A stretch of 35,824 nucleotides of DNA from CAZQYB01 sp964582985 (GTDB taxonomy: Bacteria > Planctomycetota > Phycisphaerae > Sedimentisphaerales > Anaerobacaceae). The stretch lies in assembly GCA_964582985.1 (NCBI GenBank), contig CAZOUM010000031.1, positions 1-35,824 of the forward strand, in the 5' to 3' direction. Positions 7,963-16,909 of this stretch are shown here, in pieces. A program made the translations under genes and the position numbers. Under the pieces are notes generated by a model. The model was not told the origin of the DNA and made no database searches. It saw nothing but the letters and a program-made list of their open reading frames with translations. The first letter of the stretch is position 1. Each line of letters starts with the position of its first letter.

Positions 7963-10455
7963 TCATAATTGCCGAACTAATTGCAGCTGGCTCAGATTTT
8001 CTACGCTTACCTTGTAACCTGCAGGAACGTCAACCCGGAAACGCATTTCATCACCATTTTTCCACCACCTCAGGCAAACCTCACCGTCCTTCGTTGGTAT
8101 TTTCCCCTGGCACCATTCAAGTCCAACATCGCTGAATCGAAGTTCGACAACTCTTCGCTGCCTATCAATCTCGTAAAGGCCAAGAATATCGCGGTATAAG
8201 CAATGTGCCACATGTGAGGCAAAACCATGATTGCAACTGCCATTAGTATTCGTATTTTCCCAGAGCGTTCCGGTTTTCTTCGCCATATAAAGAAAGTAAT
8301 CTACCAACTCGCTCTTTAATTGTCGGCAAAGTCCGTAACGGCTAAGCAGCTCCAGCCGCAGGTAATTGCCCACAAACGAGTTGGCTTGATGCACTTCCGG
8401 ATATGCTTTGGTATCAGCTCTATCAGGACCGAACTTCACGGATAGCACATCCCATAGTTCTTTGTGTGTCTCGGCAGTGGCAACATTAAAAAAGAAGGCA
8501 AAATACTGGCAGACTTCACTCCGATTGTTTGTTACTTCGAGCTTGCCGTTTTTTCTCACGGCGTTGTCAACGAAAAACTCACCATCAAACGATTCTCGTC
8601 TAACTACGTCGCGTATTTTCTCCGCCTGCTCGATTAGGTCGGTTCGGTCATACATCCTCCCCGCTGCCGACAGCGCCGCCGCATAGAGCATATTCGACGG
8701 GTAACTTACGTCCTGCACAAAATCGTTGGCCGCGGACCATTCCACAAATACCCAGCTTTCAAGTTTCTCCAGCAGACCATCCTCATTCCTGAACTTCCGG
8801 AAATAATCGAACAGCGCCATCACCTTTGGCTCAAGTGCCTTGACCAGCTCGTAGTCACCGCTGCGCTGCAGGTATTCTTCAAGCTGCACCACAAACCACA
8901 TCGCCCAGTTAGGAATGAACCTCCCATTGTAATGGTCTGCCGGGTAGCACATCGGCAGCATACCCGCCGGCAGATGTTCGAATCGTTCTGGCAGAAGAAA
9001 ATTCTCAAAAAAGTTTCTCTCGATAGTCGTATCGCCGCACAGGTCGTACGCCACCCTCGCCGTAAAAAAGCTATCGCACAGCCACCCAGCCCTTTCCCGC
9101 GACGGGCAGTCCATGAAAATGTCCAGCGCATTTTGCCGAAATGTTTCCTTCGCCGCCTCGAATATCTTGTTTAGCTGCCAGTCGCTGCAGGCAAAATGAG
9201 CTTCCCGAACCTCATCATTGGCGTACTCACGCAGATAAACATTATCTATTTCGCAATCGCCTTCTAAAACCATCGGCTTAAGGTATCGCAGCGTGTACGG
9301 CTCAAACGATTCTATGTCATAAACGCCCTGCTCCAACTCGTACCCAACAGCATTAACACATTTCAGCCGTTTAAAATTTACGTCCCCATCCGAAAGAATC
9401 TCATCAAACGTGAAAAATAGCCTTGTCTTCTTATGGCATTTTATCTTCGCGCCAATAAAGCCTGTAAGGTTGGTGCCGAAATCCATAATTTGAAATGAAT
9501 TCTTACTCAATCTCAAAGGCCCCGCCGGGCAAAAAGGCTTATTGATTTTAACCGTCGAAACCGAACGAACTTTTTGCAGCTCAATAGAGGGGATAACTTC
9601 CAGTTGATTTTCAGCAAAGCCCTTCAGCTTAGGCCCGATGTTTCTTAAAGACCTGTCCCTCCGCAGGTCATCGACTTTGATGTCCCTTTGCAATTGGCCG
9701 CGGCAAACATTCCACACCGGCTGACGTAGCGAAAATCGGGGGTAAGCAACTCTACGCGGCAGCAGTTTCTTAGCCGGCAGGACCGCGTATTTGACCTTGT
9801 TTAATTGTACCGATGCTTTCCGCCGCCATCGGTCGTATCCTTCGCCCAGCCTGTAGTATTCGGTAAACGGACGCTGAGAACTGTAACGCTGAACCTTTTG
9901 CACCCGTTCTTTTAGAATGCAGGCCTCAAAGCTCCGGCCTTTCCCCGATGTTGACGCCAGAACTTTACCGTCCCAGACAACTTCCGCTTGAAGAAACGAA
10001 GGCTGGTCAAGCAGATAATAGCTATTGACATTGTAACCCGCCACCTCTATCGCCAGCAGGTTCTCAGCGGCAAGTTGGTTTTGCCCCAGCTCCCATTCAT
10101 CCACGCGATAATAACCGTGCGGTCCGCGAGCCGGCCCGTGCCCTACAAAAACACCGTTGAGAAAAATCCGGTAGAGCGATGACCCTGTTATCCTTAAGAC
10201 CACCTTTCCACCGGCTGGCTGTTTGAATACTGTCCGAAAGCCGACGAAGAGATTTTTTTCTCTTTCCCGTCCTTGCGGCCAAACCGGTTTTGCCGAGTTG
10301 AATGAAACCTGCTGACAAACACCGCCGCGATTACTCATCATTTGCGGTTCATCATTATGCTCTGCAATATCGCACCCGACGCACGACAATACCAAAAATA
10401 TGCAAACCAACACAAGTGCGATGGCGGAGTTTAACAGTTTGAACTGTTTCCTCAT
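7963..10455 (-). CDS. GH78-type alpha-L-rhamnosidase, lipoprotein
   Basis: Predicted to release terminal alpha-L-rhamnose from pectic or other polysaccharides. It has 830 residues. The N-terminal signal ends in VLSCVGC, compatible with a lipobox. A beta-sandwich region (~50-400, with the LRITGSSLYRIFLNG element) precedes the (alpha/alpha)6 barrel. The catalytic block DCPSRERAGWLCD places Asp449, Glu454 and Asp461 at the same 5- and 7-residue spacing as the key acids of characterised GH78 enzymes. Further on, TLWENT followed by SCNHGFASHVAHCLYRD matches the second catalytic region. A C-terminal beta domain closes the protein. It converges with the HNH gene across 38 bp. Confidence 0.88.
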   Translation of the reverse strand: MRKQFKLLNSAIALVLVCIFLVLSCVGCDIAEHNDEPQMMSNRGGVCQQVSFNSAKPVWPQGREREKNLFVGFRTVFKQPAGGKVVLRITGSSLYRIFLNGVFVGHGPARGPHGYYRVDEWELGQNQLAAENLLAIEVAGYNVNSYYLLDQPSFLQAEVVWDGKVLASTSGKGRSFEACILKERVQKVQRYSSQRPFTEYYRLGEGYDRWRRKASVQLNKVKYAVLPAKKLLPRRVAYPRFSLRQPVWNVCRGQLQRDIKVDDLRRDRSLRNIGPKLKGFAENQLEVIPSIELQKVRSVSTVKINKPFCPAGPLRLSKNSFQIMDFGTNLTGFIGAKIKCHKKTRLFFTFDEILSDGDVNFKRLKCVNAVGYELEQGVYDIESFEPYTLRYLKPMVLEGDCEIDNVYLREYANDEVREAHFACSDWQLNKIFEAAKETFRQNALDIFMDCPSRERAGWLCDSFFTARVAYDLCGDTTIERNFFENFLLPERFEHLPAGMLPMCYPADHYNGRFIPNWAMWFVVQLEEYLQRSGDYELVKALEPKVMALFDYFRKFRNEDGLLEKLESWVFVEWSAANDFVQDVSYPSNMLYAAALSAAGRMYDRTDLIEQAEKIRDVVRRESFDGEFFVDNAVRKNGKLEVTNNRSEVCQYFAFFFNVATAETHKELWDVLSVKFGPDRADTKAYPEVHQANSFVGNYLRLELLSRYGLCRQLKSELVDYFLYMAKKTGTLWENTNTNGSCNHGFASHVAHCLYRDILGLYEIDRQRRVVELRFSDVGLEWCQGKIPTKDGEVCLRWWKNGDEMRFRVDVPAGYKVSVENLSQLQLVRQL

Positions 10456-10570
10456 CGCCTTTTTCCTTTCAAAAATAAGAGATAGGCCCTTTCAAATGGA
10501 CATTGACTGAAAGCCAGACTACCAAACGCTTTTGAACATTCAAAGATAATTATCCGAAGGAACTCGTGAG

Positions 10571-10891
10571 TCACCGGCTTGACGGTTTTCGCGAAATGCC
10601 AAGCAGTGATTTGAAATAGTTTTTTATCCAGCTCCAGTGCAGAATGATATGCACTACAATTAAAGCGAGAAACAAAAGTCCCAGATAATAATGGATACGC
10701 CCCCATTCGTGCCGCGTCATTGACCACAGCTCTTCTATGTGCTCCCTGCCTTGCCCACCGTGCAGTTGTCGACCAAGACCGCCTGTCCCGGGCGGAAGAA
10801 CGTATTTCATAATAAACCCGGTACAGGCCATCCCAACTAAATCGACAAAGCTCACCAAATCCACAATAAAATTCACCGTCGCACGCTTCAT
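10571..10891 (-). CDS. DUF4405 family membrane protein (cytochrome b-like)
   Basis: Short protein of 106 residues with two hydrophobic helices (~8-27 and ~68-88). The second carries HEWGRIHYYLGLLFLALIVV followed by HIILHW. The paired histidines resemble the haem-binding helices of small cytochrome b-type proteins, and the DUF4405 assignment rests on this pattern. Haem binding is inferred, not shown. An AAGGA Shine-Dalgarno precedes the ATG. It lies 115 bp upstream of the GH78 gene on the same strand, but a functional link is not obvious. Confidence 0.75.
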   Translation of the reverse strand: MKRATVNFIVDLVSFVDLVGMACTGFIMKYVLPPGTGGLGRQLHGGQGREHIEELWSMTRHEWGRIHYYLGLLFLALIVVHIILHWSWIKNYFKSLLGISRKPSSR

Positions 10892-11060
10892 AAATTTATG
10901 TCCTTAATAAAGTAAGGCCACGAGGCTTATTGTACCCGAACAATTTTTCAAAAAATAGTTTTGCACAGCTTTCGTAGTTTGTAAAGCAATACTTGAGTAA
11001 AAACAATCGTTTTTCGTGCGCACATCGAAAAATTGATTGTTGAAGCAAGAAACCCAATAT

Positions 11061-11100
11061 GATATACGATATGCGCAATACGATATACGAAATGCGCAAG
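11061..11100. repeat. Two-copy 21-bp tandem repeat
   Basis: GATATACGATATGCGCAA (from 11061) repeats as GATATACGAAATGCGCAA (from 11082) with a 21-bp period. It lies just before the MscS start and Shine-Dalgarno, in AT-rich non-coding DNA. Confidence 0.6.
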
Positions 11101-11119
11101 GTGGCTTAGGAGATAAGAT

Positions 11120-12271
11120 ATGACGGTGTTGGCACTATCACAATTACTCGGTTCAGGTGGCTGGTTGGGAAAGCTCGTCAATTATCCAATTGTCAGAGGC
11201 AACGGCGTTTGGCGTTTCTTGCTTGTCTTGCTCATCGTGCTGGTAACGATGGCAGTAGGGCGGATAGTACAGTATGCCATCACCAGCTACGCTCTGCGCC
11301 TGGATAGGAAAAAGGGTGTCAGCGCCCTGACTTTGTTGCTGAAAGCGCTCGCAAACCCCATATATGTGGCGATATTTGCCGTCGGCATATTTTTCTGCAA
11401 AGCTCCGCTGTTCTTCGACAACGAGCAGGGCATCCGAACAGCCATTCAAACCGGATGGACAACGATTGCTCGCGTGATAGCAGCTATTGCAGTGGCCTAT
11501 GCGCTTTATCGTCTCGTAGATGTTATTGAATATTATCTAAACCGCCTGGTTGGCAAAACAGAAACCAAACTGGACGATATGCTCGTACCGGTAGTACGCA
11601 AGGCACTTCGAATAACGATTTCGATCATCGCAGCCCTTTTGATTGCCGAAAATATCTTAGGAGCAGGTAGGATAAAGTCGCTTCTATTTAGTGCCGGTAT
11701 CGGCGGTATTGCCATAGCCCTTGCCGCCAGGGAAACCATAGCCAATTTCTTCGGCTCGATAACAATCTTCGCCGACAGACCCTTTCAGATGGGTGAGCTT
11801 GTAAAGATTGGTGACCACTTAGGCCCTGTCGAAGAAGTCGGCTTCAGAAGCACACGGCTCCGTACCCTGCAGGGCCATCTTGTAACCGTCCCCAACAGTG
11901 TCATTGCAAATTCGATGGTCGAAAACGTGGGCCGACGTCCCTTTATCCGCAGAACGTCAAATATCACCATAACTTACGACTCAGGCCATACCAAGGCCAA
12001 AAGAGCAGTTGAGATTATAAAAGAAATTCTTGCCGAGGTCCCCGAAGTAAACACAGACCCCGGGCACCCGCCCAGGGTATACTTCAATGAGTTCAACGAT
12101 TGGTCGCTCAACATCTATATGAGCTACTGGGTAAAGCCGCCCGATTACTGGCTATATCAGCAGGTCAACGAGCGGGTCAACCTGGAGATGATGAAGCGGT
12201 TCGAGGCTGAGAAAATCGAGTTCGCCTTCCCCAGCCAAACACTTTATGTAAAGAAAGACCAGAACAAATAG
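11120..12271 (+). CDS. MscS-family mechanosensitive ion channel
   Basis: Small-conductance channel of 383 residues that releases solutes on hypo-osmotic shock. About five membrane segments end in the pore helix, GIGGIAIALAARETIANFFG, with the Gly/Ala pattern typical of MscS TM3. The beta domain follows (RPFQMGELVKIGDHLGPVEE, then RSTRLRTLQGHLVTVPNS), and the C-terminal alpha/beta domain completes the family layout. Start choice is firm: TAGGAG lies about 8 nt before the ATG. It is transcribed alone and converges with the secretin gene across 58 bp. Confidence 0.93.
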   Translation: MTVLALSQLLGSGGWLGKLVNYPIVRGNGVWRFLLVLLIVLVTMAVGRIVQYAITSYALRLDRKKGVSALTLLLKALANPIYVAIFAVGIFFCKAPLFFDNEQGIRTAIQTGWTTIARVIAAIAVAYALYRLVDVIEYYLNRLVGKTETKLDDMLVPVVRKALRITISIIAALLIAENILGAGRIKSLLFSAGIGGIAIALAARETIANFFGSITIFADRPFQMGELVKIGDHLGPVEEVGFRSTRLRTLQGHLVTVPNSVIANSMVENVGRRPFIRRTSNITITYDSGHTKAKRAVEIIKEILAEVPEVNTDPGHPPRVYFNEFNDWSLNIYMSYWVKPPDYWLYQQVNERVNLEMMKRFEAEKIEFAFPSQTLYVKKDQNK

Positions 12272-12329
12272 CGGATAGATTCGCTGCTTTCTGCGCAGTG
12301 ACACCGAACGCTAAAACTTTCTGAAGCGG

Positions 12330-13820
12330 TTATTTCTTGGCTTTCTCTTTTTCTTTGGCTTTCTCTTTGGCTTTCTCTGCTCTGGTGAAAGCCGGCTCCG
12401 GCCCGCTAAACTCGGTTTCTTTATAAGCCTTTCGCTCCACTTCTGTCATAACCGGAGTTTCAACAATGCGCGGAGTTACGAACACAACCAGTTCGCTGGT
12501 CACCGTATCTTCGCCTTCGAATCTAAATAGCCCCCCCAGCAGCGGTATATCGCCGAGCAATGGTATTTTATTGACCTGCTTTGCAACGTCCTTTTTTCGC
12601 AGCCCGCCCAGAACTACCGTCTGGCCGTCCCTTATCAATAGTGTTGTCTTCGCTTCGCGCCTGTCTACGACCGGCTGAGGATACGTCCCTTCAAGAGCTC
12701 CAACATACACTGTACCCGTCTCGACGCTGAACTTCGGCAGCAACTCGAGTCTTATCATTCTATCGCGGGTAAGATGAGGCTTAACTTGCAGCTCAACGCC
12801 TATTTCCCTGAACTTTGTTGTCCCTATACTACCACCTTCCGATGTCTGGGCAAGTTCAATGTAAGGCTTTTCGGTGATGATTTTGATGCTTGCAGTCTCG
12901 TTATCGAGCACCAGCACTCTTGGATTGGCAAGGAGCTTGGCGTCGATTTTGTTATGCTGAGCTTTTAACAATGTGTCAATGTCGATACCGGCATTGAGCC
13001 AGCCAAGCCGCAGGATCCCTGTACCGGTTGTTTCTGTGGTAGCACTACTAAATTTACCCGTCATAAATGGGTCTCTTCTGCTCGAGTCTGTTGCTGTTGT
13101 TTTGATGGGATTCGGACCTACTCCGCCTACTCCGTCAGTGTCGTAAACGGTATTTCTGCCTACCTGCCAGTCGACACCAAGGTCAAGTCTGTCCTTGCTG
13201 GTTATGTCGTAGATTCTTGCCTCGACCAGTATCTGTGGCGTAATCCGGTCAATTTCCGAGATGAAGGTATCTATCGCCTTGATTCTGCTCTCCGTATCGG
13301 TGACGATTATATTACTGGTGCTGGGGCTGGACGATAACGCCCCTCTATCCGAAAGGAATCCCGTCAAAGTTTTTGCCACTTCTTCCACATCTGCGTAAGT
13401 GATCCAATAGATTCTGTTCACCAGTATCTCCGGTCTTTCGGTGATTTCCTCAATCGGCACTATTCTTATCATATGCTCGCTTTTTATGTAGCCGAAGTTG
13501 TGGGCTGCCAGAATGTTGTTCAGCGCTTCTCCCACCGGCACATCCGTAAGTGTCGCCGTTATCGTGCCGGTCACATCCGGACTCTTTATGATGTCTATAT
13601 CCGCATATCGGGCTATCATCGCTATTACGTTGTCAATCTCCTCTTCCCTGAACTCGAGTTTATCTATTCTTTTTTGCATCCGCTGCTCGAGCGCTGTCAG
13701 GATTTCTTTCTTTTCCCCTTTTTCGCCGCCGTTCTCAGCCTCCACCGCAGTCCAGGCCAGCATTATGAAGCCAAGAAGAACCAGAAGCCTCATCCCTCTG
13801 GATTTCATAGCGCTTTTCAT
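12330..13820 (-). CDS. gspD: Secretin (GspD/PilQ family)
   Basis: Outer-membrane secretin ring subunit of 496 residues, forming the exit channel of the secretion or pilus machine. A signal peptide (~10-28) is followed by a short coiled region, an N0/STN-type domain (~50-125, IARYADIDIIKSPDVTGTIT), one N1-type domain (~130-200, with SNIIVTDTESRIKAID) and the secretin core. The core includes VNKIPLLGDIPLLGGLF and ELVVFVTPRIVE, both diagnostic. It is shorter than most GspD or PilQ, with a single N1-like repeat and no AMIN domain, so it resembles MshL/PilQ-type secretins. The Lys/Glu-rich tail (KAKEKAKEKEKAKK) is unusual. Last gene of the operon. Confidence 0.92.
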   Translation of the reverse strand: MKSAMKSRGMRLLVLLGFIMLAWTAVEAENGGEKGEKKEILTALEQRMQKRIDKLEFREEEIDNVIAMIARYADIDIIKSPDVTGTITATLTDVPVGEALNNILAAHNFGYIKSEHMIRIVPIEEITERPEILVNRIYWITYADVEEVAKTLTGFLSDRGALSSSPSTSNIIVTDTESRIKAIDTFISEIDRITPQILVEARIYDITSKDRLDLGVDWQVGRNTVYDTDGVGGVGPNPIKTTATDSSRRDPFMTGKFSSATTETTGTGILRLGWLNAGIDIDTLLKAQHNKIDAKLLANPRVLVLDNETASIKIITEKPYIELAQTSEGGSIGTTKFREIGVELQVKPHLTRDRMIRLELLPKFSVETGTVYVGALEGTYPQPVVDRREAKTTLLIRDGQTVVLGGLRKKDVAKQVNKIPLLGDIPLLGGLFRFEGEDTVTSELVVFVTPRIVETPVMTEVERKAYKETEFSGPEPAFTRAEKAKEKAKEKEKAKK

Positions 13821-13880
13821 AATAGTCCCTTTCGTGAGTATATCTTCGAGTTATCTTACTGCTACCTGATACCTTTTTTA

Positions 13881-14720
13881 TCATTGGACTCTTTGCGTCC
13901 ACTTCCTGCCGTTAAGTTCGAACTCAACACTGTTGCTATTTATTTTGATGACCGTTGCACCCATCACTTTCTCACCCTCATATACTATTTGATTACTAAT
14001 AGTCGCCGACCTTGCCGATGGGTTTTCCTTGTCGTAGAGAATACTTGTTACGATTAGTTTCCCCGTTTCTACCCCAGCAGTCGCAACTGGCGTAAATCGC
14101 ATAGGGTCACGCAGCGTTGGCGGATACGGGTCCGGAGTCTGCCAGTCAATCTTGTTACTGCTCGCACTGCTAATGTTCACAGCATCGTCTTGCGTGGCCC
14201 CTTTTGTCTTCCGCGGCGCTGTGCCGAGAACCTGGAAAAGTGCAAAAATCAGGGTGATAAACAGAACCGGTATCAATACCACCGTTGCTTTTTGCCTTGC
14301 AGGATTGACACCCGGCTTCGGTGCCAAGAGCCTGCTTTCTATCTGTTGCCAGATTTTTTGCAAAGGATTTGGTCCGGCAGCTTTTGGTCTGACCTCGACT
14401 TTGGGCGGTTCCGGCTTGGCAGGTCTTGAAGCTGGCCCCGCGGGCCGCTCAGGCTCTGGCGGCGGGGCAGGTTTTGGAACTGGCTCCGCGGGCCGCTCAG
14501 GTTCTGGCGGCGGCGTACTCCCAACCCCAACCGATTGCTCCTGTTTTTCTGGCTCAGGGCTTTCCAATTGCCAATTATTGGTTGCAGTGTGCCTCTCATA
14601 GCCCGTAGGGTCGGGCCCAGGCTCCGAAGACGGCTGGGGCGTGCCGTCGCTTTTTGGAATCGGCACACCGCCAAAAATCGATGAGATTTCCTTATGTAGT
14701 CCTGGTCTATGCTTCGCCAT
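13881..14720 (-). CDS. GspC/PilP-like inner-membrane clamp with long Pro-rich N-terminus
   Basis: Protein of 279 residues expected to link the inner-membrane platform to the secretin. About 145 residues precede the single membrane segment (~146-165) and should be cytoplasmic; they are Pro/Glu-rich with duplicated PPPEPERPA units near 70-100. The periplasmic part ends in a GspC/PilP-type homology domain (~219-277: GKLIVTSILYD, YEGEKVMGATVIKI, VEFELNGRKWTQ). That domain is shared with the small protein at 18447-18791. The ATG overlaps the ParA stop by 14 bp and has GGAGG upstream within the ParA repeat, so translation is coupled. GspC versus PilP cannot be settled. Confidence 0.8.
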   Translation of the reverse strand: MAKHRPGLHKEISSIFGGVPIPKSDGTPQPSSEPGPDPTGYERHTATNNWQLESPEPEKQEQSVGVGSTPPPEPERPAEPVPKPAPPPEPERPAGPASRPAKPEPPKVEVRPKAAGPNPLQKIWQQIESRLLAPKPGVNPARQKATVVLIPVLFITLIFALFQVLGTAPRKTKGATQDDAVNISSASSNKIDWQTPDPYPPTLRDPMRFTPVATAGVETGKLIVTSILYDKENPSARSATISNQIVYEGEKVMGATVIKINSNSVEFELNGRKWTQRVQ

Positions 14721-15645
14721 TGTTCGCCTCCGCAACAGCACCTACCTCCGCAACAGCACCTACCTCCGCAACAGCACCTACCTCCGCAACAGCACCTACC
14801 TCCTCAACAGCACCTACCTCCTCAACAGCACCTACCTCCTCAACAGCACCTGCCTCCTCGTGCACGTAGGCTAAGGCCGGTTCAGTTTTTCCCTTCAGTA
14901 TCTCTTCAGCCAAAGCCATATACTCAACAGCTCCCTTGTTCTTGGGCGCATAAGTCAGGACGGACTCGCCGGCACTTGGGGCTTCAGCCAGTCTTATGGT
15001 TCTATGAATAACCGTACCGAATACCAAATCGCCGAAATATTCTCTCATTTGCCGCTCAACTTGTTTGCTCAACGTTGTCCTGCTTTCCACTAAGGTCAGT
15101 ATTACGCCAAGAACCTTCAAACCGTGATTAAACCGTTCCTTGACAATCTCTATCGTCTCAAACAGCTGTCTTAAACCTTCCAGAGCATAGTAATGTGCCT
15201 GCACCGGTATTAGTACGTCTGTGCTTGCTACCAGAGCGTTCACCGTCAGCAAACTAAGTGACGGCGAGCAGTCGATAACACATATATCATACTGGTCATT
15301 TACGCAGCCAAGCTGCCGGCTTAGTACGTATTCTCTGCCCTGAAGAGTTGCCAGCTCGAACTCGACTCCCGAAAGCAAAATATTATTTGGGACCAAATTA
15401 AGTCCCTGCACCTTCGTGCTTAGCACCACCTGTGACATCGGAACTTCGGCATTGGTAAAGACATCATAAATCGTTTTATCAAGACCTTCAGGGTCATGGC
15501 CAATTCCCAGTGTGGCGTGCGCCTGAGGATCAAGGTCAAGCAGCAGAACCTGCTTGCCCGATAGGGCAAAACCGGTGGCGAGATTTATCGCAGTGGTTGT
15601 TTTACCACATCCACCTTTCTGATTTGCTATAGCCATCGTTCTCAT
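14707..15645 (-). CDS. ParA/MinD-family ATPase with hexapeptide-repeat tail
   Basis: P-loop ATPase of the ParA/Soj type, 312 residues from the chosen ATG. The deviant Walker A is KGGCGKTTT near residue 10, followed by LLLDLDPQAHAT and the Walker B-like VIDCSPSLS. Lys and Asp residues needed for ATP-dependent dimerisation are present. It lacks an N-terminal DNA-binding extension. After the fold ends (~260) comes an acidic tail with about seven hexapeptide units of the form (E/A)EVGAV. No parB follows. It sits between pilO and the GspC/PilP-like gene, overlapping the latter, so a role in positioning or assembling the secretion apparatus is inferred. The upstream in-frame TTG at 15678 is an alternative start. 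Confidence 0.9.
   Translation of the reverse strand: MRTMAIANQKGGCGKTTTAINLATGFALSGKQVLLLDLDPQAHATLGIGHDPEGLDKTIYDVFTNAEVPMSQVVLSTKVQGLNLVPNNILLSGVEFELATLQGREYVLSRQLGCVNDQYDICVIDCSPSLSLLTVNALVASTDVLIPVQAHYYALEGLRQLFETIEIVKERFNHGLKVLGVILTLVESRTTLSKQVERQMREYFGDLVFGTVIHRTIRLAEAPSAGESVLTYAPKNKGAVEYMALAEEILKGKTEPALAYVHEEAGAVEEVGAVEEVGAVEEVGAVAEVGAVAEVGAVAEVGAVAEANNGEA
14727..14858. repeat. 18-bp in-frame tandem repeat (about seven units)
   Basis: The 18-bp unit CCTCCGCAACAGCACCTA (plus strand) is repeated about seven times. Two sub-variants occur, CGCAAC near the gene end and CTCAAC further in, giving AEVGAV and EEVGAV in the protein. The period keeps the ParA frame open. Each unit places a GGAGG on the coding strand, so the last copy doubles as the Shine-Dalgarno of the next gene. 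Confidence 0.9.
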
Positions 15646-15686
15646 TCTTACCACCGCAGAACCTTTTCGAGAACTCAAAACCGCTC

Positions 15687-16256
15687 TTAACTGTCCTGCC
15701 GCCTTTTGACAAAAACCGCCAGGTCCATATCTACCTTGTGGCCTGACTTACCCTGGTCAGAGCGAGTTATTTCAAATCCGTCTACAAAAACGACTGGCTG
15801 GTGTCGCTCCAAAGCGTTCAGCAAAGTCGCAAACTGGTTAAAACCCGAACTGAAACTGACGCCAATGCGGCCCTCGCCTATATATTTACAATTAGGTATC
15901 TTCGAGCCTGCACGTTGCTTCTTAGGCCCAATCCGGAGCTCGCTGACTTGTTTCGCGTTCGCAATTTGGCTTATAGCAAATATCAGATTTACCGTGTCCT
16001 CCGAATTGATAACCAATCCGTTCATAGTGTTTTCCAAATGCTCGATTTGTTGGCTCAACTTGACCCTGGCCTTTTCTTGTGCCTTCTCCAGGGCACGCTC
16101 GTACAGTTGTTTTTGCTCAGAAAGCTCCTTTGTGATATTTCTTCTCCTCTTATTCTGTGGCGCCAGCAAAAACAAATAGACCAAGATAAACACTACGAAG
16201 CAACCTGCCCATATTGGACCTGCTGTAATAAGATGTTTTCTATAAGCCGACTTCAT
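15687..16256 (-). CDS. pilO: PilO/GspM-like inner-membrane platform protein
   Basis: Bitopic protein of 189 residues. A short cytoplasmic start, one membrane segment (~11-32), a charged coiled-coil (~36-78, Lys/Glu/Gln-rich) and a periplasmic ferredoxin-like domain (~85-185, ISQIANAKQVSELRIGP ... FNQFATLLNALER) follow the PilO plan. It should pair with PilN in the periplasm to form the alignment platform. It begins 10 bp after pilN. PilO rather than GspM is preferred because it sits in a PilM-N-O gene order. Confidence 0.8.
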   Translation of the reverse strand: MKSAYRKHLITAGPIWAGCFVVFILVYLFLLAPQNKRRRNITKELSEQKQLYERALEKAQEKARVKLSQQIEHLENTMNGLVINSEDTVNLIFAISQIANAKQVSELRIGPKKQRAGSKIPNCKYIGEGRIGVSFSSGFNQFATLLNALERHQPVVFVDGFEITRSDQGKSGHKVDMDLAVFVKRRQDS

Positions 16257-16266
16257 AAAAAACCTG

Positions 16267-16908
16267 CTACAATCCTGGTTTAAAAACGCAATCTATTTGG
16301 TAACAGACTACTGGATGCTCATCAACCACATTAGATTCCTGCGAAATCCTGATATCTTCCAGCTTCGGACCCAAAACCGTTGATTTCCAAAGACGGTCCT
16401 TAAAATCTTTAACCGCCATGTCACAGTAAGATTGTGAACTTCCACAAATATTCATCTGCAGCGTTCTCGCAGGGACCGAGACATCAGTCATTTTCTTGGG
16501 GTCATCTTTGCTCGGAACTTTTTTCCTTCTAATCTCCTGTTTTACCTCAAGATTGGTCAACACCATCGAATCCGGTATGTACTTTACCAGGGTTGCCAAA
16601 ACCGGGGACCATTGGGTGTGTCGGTTGATGGACGACTCGACTTCCCACAAGCTGTTGTTTAGCGAGGTTCTCTCCTCCTCAAGTGACTCTCGCAGCTTTA
16701 CGGCCTCTGACATCGCGTCCGTCTTTTTTGCATACTTAACTGTATCCCGCTTCTGTATCGACATCGCAATGCTGTTGTTCAGATAGAGCCCGAACATTGT
16801 TACCGCGACAATAATGGGCACCGTGAACGTACCCACCGCAATAGCTACGCCTTCAGGCCTGCCTTTCCCCGGAATACCTTCGCCTTTTAGCAAATCTATC
16901 GTGAACAT
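16267..16908 (-). CDS. pilN: PilN-like inner-membrane platform protein
   Basis: Bitopic protein of 213 residues. The N-terminal MFTIDLLKGEG corresponds to the short INLLP-like peptide by which PilN binds a groove in PilM. A membrane segment (~23-45), coiled-coil (~60-90) and periplasmic domain with IPDSMVLTNLEVK follow. The gene starts one base after pilM ends, so coupled translation is likely and matches the expected PilM-PilN partnership. Confidence 0.85.
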   Translation of the reverse strand: MFTIDLLKGEGIPGKGRPEGVAIAVGTFTVPIIVAVTMFGLYLNNSIAMSIQKRDTVKYAKKTDAMSEAVKLRESLEEERTSLNNSLWEVESSINRHTQWSPVLATLVKYIPDSMVLTNLEVKQEIRRKKVPSKDDPKKMTDVSVPARTLQMNICGSSQSYCDMAVKDFKDRLWKSTVLGPKLEDIRISQESNVVDEHPVVCYQIDCVFKPGL

Positions 16909-16909
16909 A

